Shown here: positions 27,247-34,705 of the stretch, in pieces
How positions within the stretch are numbered: the stretch's first letter is position 1
Layout of the letters: the number at the start of each line of letters is the position of its first letter
Assembly: GCF_003254115.1 (NCBI RefSeq)
Contig: NZ_QKZV01000004.1
Span: 248,001-312,000, forward strand
Direction of reading: 5' to 3'
DNA: 64,000 nucleotides
Source of the DNA: Hydrotalea sandarakina
GTDB taxonomy: Bacteria > Bacteroidota > Bacteroidia > Chitinophagales > Chitinophagaceae
Translations under genes and position numbers: made by a program
Notes under the pieces: model-generated
What the model saw: only the letters and a program-made list of their open reading frames with translations
Databases searched by the model: none
Told to the model about the DNA's origin: nothing

Positions 27247-27801
27247 TTATTTTTTGAACAGCGCCTCTACCGCTTTAATGGCAATGGCAGTACGTTGGTC
27301 ATAATTGCCCGATATCAATTGCCAAGGCGTAGTTTGATTAGCCAATACATCGGTATAAATAGCCATTAACTCTTTTCTGGGCGTTTCATCGGGATATTCT
27401 CTTAATGCATCTTTAACCCATTCCACATCAATATTGCACAACAAGTATAAGTCATACTTTCTTGCTACAATATTTTCCAAAATAAATTGACTGCATTTTC
27501 CAAATACATATTCACTCCACACTTTCATTACATACATATCTGTATCAATGAATAAACAACAAGGTTTCGGATTTAAATTTTCAACTTCCTGTGCAGTCTT
27601 ATCTTCAAGTGCCAATTGGCCGGCAGCAATTTTTTCCAAATCATCATAATTATATTTTGGTCCCTTTGTTTCTAAATACTCTCTGGCATATTCCGGTACC
27701 CATAAGGTATTAAAATGTTGCGCTAAGTTTTTACACAGGGTGGTTTTACCTGTGCTTTCAGGACCTAAAACCACTATTTTTTTAATGTTTGTATACTCCA
27801 A
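27247..27801 (-). CDS. NadR-like ribosylnicotinamide kinase (AAA_28 ATPase)
   Basis: This 184-residue P-loop protein has Walker A GPESTGKTTL at residues 13-22, the VPEYAREYL motif near 35-43 and LFIDTDMYVMKVWSEYVFG near 84-102, as in the kinase domain of NadR. It likely phosphorylates nicotinamide riboside to NMN; the adenylyltransferase domain of full NadR is absent. No ATG is available before the P-loop: the frame begins with TTG at 27801, inside the last 28 bases of the tag gene, so translational coupling is probable. PnuC, the riboside importer, is two genes upstream, which supports the assignment. Confidence 0.85.
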   Translation of the reverse strand: MEYTNIKKIVVLGPESTGKTTLCKNLAQHFNTLWVPEYAREYLETKGPKYNYDDLEKIAAGQLALEDKTAQEVENLNPKPCCLFIDTDMYVMKVWSEYVFGKCSQFILENIVARKYDLYLLCNIDVEWVKDALREYPDETPRKELMAIYTDVLANQTTPWQLISGNYDQRTAIAIKAVEALFKK

Positions 27802-28343
27802 GCCGGTTTTGTTTTCAGTACTTTATTAAATATGTTACAATCTTTATCGTGTGCGCCGGGCAAATAACCAATGCTCATTAAAAACTCATTCACAATTTCG
27901 CCACCGGTAAATTTAAAATGCTTTTTAAATAACAACACCCAAGCTTGTTTTGTTTGTGGATGGTGCATATCAAGCCAATTTTTAAATGAGCCGTGTTGAT
28001 TTTGTAATTGCATAATAACATTTGCGTTATGAATGGCTGCATTAATTTTTAAGCGATTACGAATAATGCCGGCATCATTCAATAATCTGTCAACATCTTT
28101 TTGTTGATAAGCAGCAACCTTTTGAATATCAAAATTATGATAGGCTTTTCTAAATGCCGCTTCTTTCTTCAAAATGGTTGTCCAACTTAAACCGGCCTGG
28201 TTAATTTCTAACACTAACCTTGCAAACAATTCATTATCGTCAGAAATCGGAAACCCATACAGGTTATCATGATAATGCTTATGTAACGTATATCCGTTGG
28301 TGTTATTATCTTGTTTAGCAATAAATGAGCAATAAGGCAACAT
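27774..28343 (-). CDS. tag: DNA-3-methyladenine glycosylase I
   Basis: A 189-residue base-excision repair enzyme that removes 3-methyladenine. It carries the zinc-snap residues of the Tag family (Cys at residue 5, His in YHDNLYGFP near 23, and the C-terminal GAHDKDC pair near 166-172), plus the EINQAGLSWTTILKK block near residue 48-62. NDAGIIRNRLKINAAIHNA near 88-106 corresponds to the helix-hairpin-helix-type DNA-binding region. Length is normal. The gene lies between pnuC (13 bp upstream) and the NadR-like kinase (28-bp overlap), an unusual place for a repair gene. Confidence 0.93.
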   Translation of the reverse strand: MLPYCSFIAKQDNNTNGYTLHKHYHDNLYGFPISDDNELFARLVLEINQAGLSWTTILKKEAAFRKAYHNFDIQKVAAYQQKDVDRLLNDAGIIRNRLKINAAIHNANVIMQLQNQHGSFKNWLDMHHPQTKQAWVLLFKKHFKFTGGEIVNEFLMSIGYLPGAHDKDCNIFNKVLKTKPAWSIQTLKK

Positions 28344-28356
28344 AATTTCAATTCAT

Positions 28357-28995
28357 TTAAGCATGAGATTGTTTGGCTTTTTTCATCCAGCTAATTAAAC
28401 CCATTATAGCTAAAATTAATAAAACCAAATACTGGAAACTGGTAAATACCAAGCCTTTATAAAAATTAAGCGGTATTGAGGCAATATTAGTTAATATCCA
28501 CCACCACCAGTTTTCTACTTTCTTTTTGTTCATTAAATACATTCCGGTAAAGGCTGCAGCTGAAGTAAAGGCATCGGCTTGTGGTACGGTACTATCGGTA
28601 AAATGGTGCAATACTAAGTAAAGAATTACCCAGCATACTGCAAAAAAACCAACACTTAACCATTGTTGCGATTTTGTATTATAGCTAATATGCAATACCA
28701 CTTCATGATTTTTCTTTCTGCTCCACATTATCCAGCCGATAATACTCATTACCGTGTAATAAAAATTAACCGAAGCATCGGCATACAAACCATGCACCAC
28801 ATATAAATAAATATAAATACTGGTGCTAATCATGCCCACCGGATACACCAAAATATTTTCCCTTCGGGAGAAGAAAACGCTGGCAATACCACAAATGGTG
28901 CCAATAAATTCTAATAAAGAAGTTTCCTGAATACCCTGAATAAGTTGGTGCCAGATTTCCGATACATTCACGAAATAAGGAATTATTAATGGCAT
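28357..28995 (-). CDS. pnuC: Nicotinamide riboside transporter PnuC
   Basis: I use the ATG at 28995 (MPLIIPYFVN), which gives 212 residues; an in-frame ATG 21 bases further upstream is equally possible. The protein has about seven transmembrane helices. ETSLLEFIGTICGIASVFFSRRENILVYPVGMISTSIYIYL-type sequence at about 26-66 contains the PnuC signature, and the motif NKKKVENWWWWILTNIASIPLNFYKGLVFTSFQYLVL-type sequence near 155-190 the conserved W-W-I-x-x-N region. It imports nicotinamide riboside by facilitated diffusion, driven by phosphorylation inside, and here heads a pnuC-tag-kinase operon. Confidence 0.92.
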   Translation of the reverse strand: MPLIIPYFVNVSEIWHQLIQGIQETSLLEFIGTICGIASVFFSRRENILVYPVGMISTSIYIYLYVVHGLYADASVNFYYTVMSIIGWIMWSRKKNHEVVLHISYNTKSQQWLSVGFFAVCWVILYLVLHHFTDSTVPQADAFTSAAAFTGMYLMNKKKVENWWWWILTNIASIPLNFYKGLVFTSFQYLVLLILAIMGLISWMKKAKQSHA

Positions 28996-29048
28996 CAAAG
29001 ATAGATGGTAATACATTTAGTAACTTGCTTACTCAAAAATTTACAAAT

Positions 29049-29459
29049 ATGATTAGAACAGCAACTGCCGTTTGGAATGGCTCCGGTAAAGAAGGCAATG
29101 GCCATCTAACCACTCAAAGCACAGTATTAAATCAACATCAGTATTCTTACCACTCACGTTTTGAAAATGGTGTGGGTACCAATCCGGAAGAATTAATTGC
29201 TGCTGCGCATGCCGGTTGTTTTACCATGAAGCTTAGCTTTGTTTTAGGCGCCATGGGCTTTACACCCGAAACCTTGGAAACACAATGTGCCATTACATTA
29301 GATAACGGCGTAATTTCTCAATCACATTTAACCGTAAAAGGTAAAGTGCCGGGTATTTCTAAAGAACAATTTGATGCAGCCGTTAAAGATGCAGAAACCA
29401 ACTGTCCGGTTTCAAAAGCATTAAACATGGCTATCAGTTCCGAAGCTACTTTATTGTAA
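29049..29459 (+). CDS. OsmC family peroxiredoxin
   Basis: The ATG at 29049 (MIRTATAVWNGSGKEGNG) fits the usual OsmC start and gives 136 residues. The catalytic pair is present: Cys in AAAHAGCFTMKLSFVLG near residue 58 and Cys in DAETNCPVSKALN near residue 119. GVGTNPEELIAAAHAG is the conserved motif. This thiol peroxidase reduces organic hydroperoxides in the cytoplasm. It is divergent from pnuC and its last bases overlap the stop region of the DUF2891 gene by 9 bp. Confidence 0.93.
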   Translation: MIRTATAVWNGSGKEGNGHLTTQSTVLNQHQYSYHSRFENGVGTNPEELIAAAHAGCFTMKLSFVLGAMGFTPETLETQCAITLDNGVISQSHLTVKGKVPGISKEQFDAAVKDAETNCPVSKALNMAISSEATLL

Positions 29460-30560
29460 TAAAGCATACACTGCAAAACTTGCCAACCAATGTTCGCCGC
29501 CATAACTGCCCGATGCAATATGGGGTAAACTGGCATTCATATGTGCTATTGCCGAGCGTTGCAACATTTTTTTGCGAGGATCGTTGTTGGGCAATAATTT
29601 GGCTATGCCTTGCATACACCAGCTTCGGCTTAATGCCAAACCGTCTAAATGCACAATGGTTAAATCATTCCTGTCCGATACTACCGGCAGTACGGTTAAA
29701 TGTTGTAAACCGGCCGGAGTATAAAATTGATTGAACCATTGTAAAAACTGTGTTTTATTTAAAACACGGCGCATTAAATCGGCTTCTTCTAACGAAGGCG
29801 ATAAAAAGTCGGTGCCATCGGGCTCCCATAATGCCGGTATTTTTTTGTCGTTTAAAAATAACTTTTTAGCTGCATGAATAAGTGCTTGTTCAAATACGGT
29901 ATTATGTGCTGCACGGGCATAATCTAATGCCAATACCATTCCAAATGCAGTATTGGGATGCACGCCGGTTCTGTTAGGATAAGTTTGTTTGGGCAAAAAA
30001 CGCATCCAAAGGTTTACCACTGTATCACACAATGGCTCAAGTGTTTTTCTCCACTGAATAGCATCAGGATTATTCCACCCTAATAATTCTTTTTGCAACT
30101 GCAATAACCAAGCCCATCCATAAGTTCGTTCAAAACTACTGTTCAGTGGTGTATTAAAGTATGCCGCTTCACGAGCAATATTTTCGGGAGTAATGTTTTC
30201 ATTTAATTTTTTACGAATCATTGCTGCTTCGGGCAAATGCGGAAATTTTTTTAATAATGCCACCAGCATCCAATGCCCATGCACTGTGCTGTGCCAATCG
30301 AAACAACCGTAAAATGCCGGATGCAATTGTTTAGGCGTTAATAACTGACTACTGTCGCTAATGGCAACATGATTTACTTTGTTGGGATATTCCTGCTGAA
30401 TACAACGCAAGGGCAATGCTGCCAAATATTTTGCACCGGTATCGGTAAGTACAAATTGACTGCTATCAGAAGTTAAATAGTAAAACTTTTGTGCTTGCGC
30501 CAACAAGCTTTGTAGCCCTGTAATGCCCAATAAAGCTATTAAAACAAATATTCTTTTCAT
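29451..30560 (-). CDS. DUF2891 family exported protein
   Basis: The ATG at 30560 gives a 369-residue protein with a clear signal peptide (MKRIFVLIALLGITGL..., cut near LLAQ). HPAFYGCFDWHSTVHGHW near residues 79-96 is the DUF2891 hallmark, followed by ERTYGWAWLLQLQKELL near 145-161, TGVHPNTAFGMVLALDYAR near 202-220 and SYGGEHWLASFAVYAL at the C-terminus. The repeating helix pairs suggest an alpha/alpha-toroid like those of glycosidases and terpene cyclases. Its substrate is unknown. The frame could be extended upstream but that part lacks conservation and overlaps the promoter region of the permease gene. Confidence 0.85.
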   Translation of the reverse strand: MKRIFVLIALLGITGLQSLLAQAQKFYYLTSDSSQFVLTDTGAKYLAALPLRCIQQEYPNKVNHVAISDSSQLLTPKQLHPAFYGCFDWHSTVHGHWMLVALLKKFPHLPEAAMIRKKLNENITPENIAREAAYFNTPLNSSFERTYGWAWLLQLQKELLGWNNPDAIQWRKTLEPLCDTVVNLWMRFLPKQTYPNRTGVHPNTAFGMVLALDYARAAHNTVFEQALIHAAKKLFLNDKKIPALWEPDGTDFLSPSLEEADLMRRVLNKTQFLQWFNQFYTPAGLQHLTVLPVVSDRNDLTIVHLDGLALSRSWCMQGIAKLLPNNDPRKKMLQRSAIAHMNASLPHIASGSYGGEHWLASFAVYALLQ

Positions 30561-30690
30561 GGTATGTATTGAATTTGAATACAAGTTAAACGAAGTGGTT
30601 GAATTTGTAATTTTATGCAGAAAGGTAATGCTTAAACTGCTATAGTTGGCTTTGTTTATTATTTTTACGTTCATCAACAAATTTTTCCTA

Positions 30691-31800
30691 TTGAAAACAT
30701 CACTTACATTTTTACAAAAACTGGCTTATGCATTAATCAGTATTTGCCTCATTATTCTTTTGCTGTATTATGCACAATCGTTTTTTATTCCATTGGCATT
30801 TGCAGCATTGTTTACTTTGTTACTGATTAGTGTAGCCGATATTTTTGAGAAATGGGGCATATCGCGAGGTATTAGTGCACTTATTGCCGTATTGCTGGCT
30901 ATTTTAGTAGTACTATTTGTGTTTTATTTCATCTCATCTCAAATCATTAGTTTTCGCAGTGATGTGCCCAAGGTTGCTCAGCAGTTGTATATTGCTGTAA
31001 CCGATTTGGAAAACTGGGCTCAACAGCGCTTTCACATCAGCGACCAACATTTAAAAAAGTTTATTGATTCCATTACTGCTCAATCTATGAGCAGCACATC
31101 GGCCATAGTAGGCAGCACTGTTTCAACCTTATCGAATGTTCTGGTGTATTTGGTGCTCATTCCCATTTATACATTTTTGTTTTTATTGTATCGGCATATT
31201 ATAATTGGTTTCTTTGTAAAAAGCTTCGGCAATACCCATGCGTTAACCGTTATTAATGTTTTGCACCGTATTCGGTTAATGATTAAAGATTATATTTTTG
31301 GTTTATTAATTGAGTTGTTAATCGTTGCCATTTTAAATTACATAGGCTTATTGATTGTTGGCGTTCAATATGCTATTTTGCTGGCAGTAGTTGCAGCCAT
31401 CTTAAATTTAATTCCTTATTTGGGCATATATACTGCCACGTTATTTGGCATGTTGGTTACTTACACCAACAATACTCCGTCAGCCGTACTGGGTGTAGCT
31501 ATTGTTATGATTGCAGTACATTTAATAGATAGTAATTTTTTATTGCCTAAAGTTGTGGGCTCTAAAGTAAAAATAAATGCTTTGGCAACTATTTTAGGAG
31601 TTGTTGTTGGCAGTTTGCTTTGGGGTATTCCGGGCATGTTTTTGGCATTGCCTATACTTGCTATTTTAAAAATTATATTCGACTCTGTGGAAAGCCTTGA
31701 ACCCTGGGGCTATTTACTGGGCGATGATAGCGAAACAAAATCTTCAAAATCCGCTAACCGCAAAAATTTTTTCACCAAATTACTTAACAGAAAAAAATAA
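30691..31800 (+). CDS. AI-2E family (PerM-type) permease
   Basis: No ATG is available near the N-terminus; a TTG at 30691 (MKTSLTFLQKLAYAL if read as Met) is the best start and gives 369 residues. A further TTG at 30646 is possible. About eight transmembrane helices are seen, with the family layout: two N-terminal helices, a soluble region (residues 90-155), and the C-terminal core with NLIPYLGIYTATLFGMLV near 245-262 and VDSNFLLPKVVG-type motif (LIDSNFLLPKVVGSKVKINAL) near 285-305. Members export small molecules or ions; some transport AI-2 or act as Na+/H+ antiporters. The function here is open. Confidence 0.85.
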   Translation: MKTSLTFLQKLAYALISICLIILLLYYAQSFFIPLAFAALFTLLLISVADIFEKWGISRGISALIAVLLAILVVLFVFYFISSQIISFRSDVPKVAQQLYIAVTDLENWAQQRFHISDQHLKKFIDSITAQSMSSTSAIVGSTVSTLSNVLVYLVLIPIYTFLFLLYRHIIIGFFVKSFGNTHALTVINVLHRIRLMIKDYIFGLLIELLIVAILNYIGLLIVGVQYAILLAVVAAILNLIPYLGIYTATLFGMLVTYTNNTPSAVLGVAIVMIAVHLIDSNFLLPKVVGSKVKINALATILGVVVGSLLWGIPGMFLALPILAILKIIFDSVESLEPWGYLLGDDSETKSSKSANRKNFFTKLLNRKK

Positions 31801-31896
31801 TACAAGTAATTGGCCGGTATTTATTTTATTTTCTTTTTTAAACGTTGGTGCGAAAAGTAGGTCTTTATAACTAAATTTATCAGTAACCCTTACAAT

Positions 31897-32811
31897 ATGC
31901 GGCATTTAAAAATTGCAGTTATTAGCATTGGTATGCTATGCACGTGGTTAACGCAGCCCCTGTTTGCACAACAAAAATCAGATAGTACCCACACTCAATC
32001 GTATTTCAAAGCTTCATTAGATTACTTAAGCAATGCCGTATACAATGGTCGTAAAGACTCTACAGTGTTGCCTTATATAACACCCACTTTTGGTTATTAC
32101 AACAAATCGGGTTGGTATGTTAGTGCCAGCGCAGCTTATGCTGCTGCCGCTAATGAAAATAGAATTGATTACTTTTCATTTGATGCCGGCTATAACTTTT
32201 CCATTAATAACTTCAGTGGCGATGTGCGTGCCAACAAAACCTTTTATAATGCCCAAAGTACCGCCATTAAAAGTGATATTAAAGGTGGTTTCGGCACCGA
32301 CTTAAGCTATGACTTTAATTTTTTACAACTGGGAGCCAGCGCCGATGTTATTTTCGATAATAAAACGGACGTAGCTTTCAATACAAATATTGCGCACGCT
32401 TTTAACTGGGGACCCGATAAACAACAATGGAGCTTAACACCAACCCTGGCGGCAAATTTCAGCAGTTTACATTTTTATGAAGGATACACCAATAGAAGAG
32501 TAGGAAAGGCCATTAAGAAAAATAATCCTAACGTAGTTTCAGTAAAAGCTACTACTGTTGTTCCAAATCCGGGAGTAACATTGTTAGACTATGAAGCATC
32601 CATGCCTTTAACTTATGATGCCAAAAAATGGGGCTTTGCCATCACCCCCACTTATGCTATACCGGTAAATAAAATTGAAACAACAACCACCGCAACTTAT
32701 ACTTTAAAAAACCGTTCAACCATTACCACTACTAACAATACCACTCCCGCTTCGGAAAAAAACTTGTCGAACACATTTTATTTGGAATGTAGCGTTTACC
32801 TGAAGTTTTAA
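31897..32811 (+). CDS. Probable outer-membrane beta-barrel protein
   Basis: The 304-residue product begins with a signal peptide (cut near LFAQ, residue 25). The remainder alternates amphipathic strands rich in aromatic residues, for example TPTFGYYNKSGWYVSASAAY near 63-82 and GFGTDLSYDFNFLQLGASADV near 130-150, and ends in a beta-strand closing with an aromatic residue (FYLECSVYLKF). This fits a small outer-membrane barrel. No family is recognised. A tract rich in Thr and Asn (about 262-295) could be an extracellular loop. No partner gene is obvious. Confidence 0.68.
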   Translation: MRHLKIAVISIGMLCTWLTQPLFAQQKSDSTHTQSYFKASLDYLSNAVYNGRKDSTVLPYITPTFGYYNKSGWYVSASAAYAAAANENRIDYFSFDAGYNFSINNFSGDVRANKTFYNAQSTAIKSDIKGGFGTDLSYDFNFLQLGASADVIFDNKTDVAFNTNIAHAFNWGPDKQQWSLTPTLAANFSSLHFYEGYTNRRVGKAIKKNNPNVVSVKATTVVPNPGVTLLDYEASMPLTYDAKKWGFAITPTYAIPVNKIETTTTATYTLKNRSTITTTNNTTPASEKNLSNTFYLECSVYLKF

Positions 32812-32814
32812 AAC

Positions 32815-32848
32815 AAAAAACCCTTCTTCAGTATGAGCCGAAGAAGGG
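32815..32848 (-). terminator. Terminator of the Nfu gene
   Basis: Read on the minus strand, a perfect 9-bp stem (CCCTTCTTC pairing with GAAGAAGGG, 10-base loop) is followed by TTTTTTG. It lies 22 bp after the nfu stop and has the form of an intrinsic terminator. Confidence 0.7.
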
Positions 32849-32870
32849 AAAAACTATAAAAAATGAAAAA

Positions 32871-33470
32871 CTATTCAGCTTCCGCTACTACTTCTTTTAC
32901 TTCCGGAATCATGCGTTTCATCATACCTTCAATACCTGCCTTTAAGGTAATCATTGAAGAGGGACAACCACTGCAGCTTCCTTGCAACATTAAATTCACC
33001 ACCCCTTCTTTATAGCTGCGGAATTGAATGGCACCTCCATCCATTTCAACAGCAGGTTTCACATAATTCTCCAATAATTCTTTAATGCGTTTTACCACAT
33101 CATCGTCATCAGCCGCAACAACATTGCCGGCTTCTTGCTTAATTTGGGCAACTTCTTCCTCATTTACAATAGGACCACCGTTTTCCAAATAATCTTTTAA
33201 AAATTGTTTTATGGTAGGAATTACATCTTGCCAATCACCTGTTTCAGGTGTTTTGGTTAAGGTTACAAAATTGCTGGCAATAAATACACTTTTAATAAAA
33301 GGAAAACTAAACAACTCCTTCGCTAATGGCGAAGGGCCGGCACTTCGCTCATCCTGAAAATCAATGCTTTTTCCGGGATATAATAATTTATTGGCCACAA
33401 ACTTCATGGTTTCCGGATTGGGCGTCATTTCAGTATAAATACTAACAATGGTATTGCCGGTTTTTATCAT
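32871..33470 (-). CDS. Nfu/NifU-family iron-sulfur scaffold protein
   Basis: The 199-residue protein has two domains. Residues 10-95 match the Nfu N-terminal domain (SIYTEMTPNPETMKFVANKLL, then FPFIKSVFIASNFVTLTK). Residues 125-195 match the NifU C-terminal domain, including VEMDGGAIQFRSYKEGVVNLMLQGSCSGCPSS-type sequence, with CSGC near residue 165 providing the cluster ligands. It carries [4Fe-4S] clusters to target apoproteins; the quinolinate synthase encoded at 58885 needs such a cluster, though no direct link is shown. A terminator-like hairpin follows the gene. Confidence 0.94.
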   Translation of the reverse strand: MIKTGNTIVSIYTEMTPNPETMKFVANKLLYPGKSIDFQDERSAGPSPLAKELFSFPFIKSVFIASNFVTLTKTPETGDWQDVIPTIKQFLKDYLENGGPIVNEEEVAQIKQEAGNVVAADDDDVVKRIKELLENYVKPAVEMDGGAIQFRSYKEGVVNLMLQGSCSGCPSSMITLKAGIEGMMKRMIPEVKEVVAEAE

Positions 33471-33698
33471 AACACTTCAATTTATAAATTCAAGTACAAA
33501 ATTACTAAAATATTGCGGATGCAGCATGCTAAAATAGAAATGCCCTTGGTTTTTTCGGCTATCGAAAATGCTTAGACCTTACTTTTCAAAAATTGAACTT
33601 ACTTTGAATACACGGGATTGTTTTGTACCTAACAATTATGGTTTTGAACAAGTTTTCTAAAGCATTTCAGGCAACCCATATTTCTATTTTGGCTGAGC

Positions 33699-34674
33699 CT
33701 AATTCATTTCTAACAAAATTTTTCCCTTTTGGTTGCCGCTTTCATAAGCTTGAATAGCTTCCATAAACTGCGTAAAAGGAAATTTTTCTGACACCGGTAA
33801 TTGAAATCCGGGCTGCTGTAAGTTTTCTATTAAATAGGTTTGCATTTCCTTTTGCTCATTTTCCGATAAGGTTTGCAACCAGGCATCCACGCCAAAGCCC
33901 ATGAGAGATAAATTTTTAAAAACAATGGTATCATTGTACAATTGCGCGGGCTGATCATCTAACAACCCATATATCAATACCTTACCAAATGGCGCAACGG
34001 TTGGTAACAATTGTGTTAGCAGGTTGCCGCCTACAGCATCGAACAATGCATTAACACCTTTATTTTGAGTGATGGATAAAATTGTATTGGTTAGCTGCGG
34101 ATTTGTTGATAATACCACTTCCGTAGCGCCCAATGCTTTTAATGCTGCTATTTCTTCTGCTTTCCGAACTACCGCAATGGTTGAATATTTTTTTTGTGCC
34201 GCTAATTGAATGACAATTTTTGAAAGGGCTGAATTTGCAGCTGTTAACAACAACCAATTTCCTTGTTGCAAGCGTGCTTGCGATAATAGCCCGTATGCAG
34301 TAATTGGATTGAGAGAGAACTGAGCGGCTTTCTCTATCGAAAAATTGGCAGGTAACACAATTATCTTTTTTTTCGGGTACCACCACATATTCCGCCCAAA
34401 CATTTTTATGACGAAAAGCCACTAATGTTTGAGTGGGTGTTAGGGTGTTTTTTCCTTGCTGCATTACTACACCCACACCCTCTAACCCGGCAATTTGCGG
34501 TAGGTTGGGCTGCATTCTGTATTTACCGGCAATGAATAATATGTCTGCAGGATTAATGGTAGATGCCAATACTTTAATTAACAACTCTCCTTCCAAAGGC
34601 TGCGGCTGAGGCACCTCTTGCAATGTTAGTACCGATGTTGCTTTTCCGCTTTGTTCAAATACAATGGCTTTCAT
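33699..34674 (-). pseudogene. Zinc-independent alcohol dehydrogenase/quinone reductase, interrupted by a frameshift
   Basis: The N-terminal part starts at 34674 (MKAIVFEQSGKATSVLTLQE) and shows the GroES-like domain of medium-chain dehydrogenases (TINPADILFIAGKY near residue 38). After WAEYVVVPEKK the frame continues as unrelated residues. The expected continuation, IIVLPANFSIEKAAQFSLNP followed by the Rossmann part (LLTAANSALSKIVIQLA, VNALFDAVGG), lies in another frame down to 33699. The break coincides with a run of eight A on the coding strand (34366-34373); seven would restore one chain of about 324 residues. It may be a real mutation, a homopolymer sequencing error, or a slippage site. 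No Zn-binding cysteine cluster is seen. Confidence 0.85.
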
Positions 34675-34705
34675 TTACTATTATTTTACGAATTGTAACA
34701 GTCCA

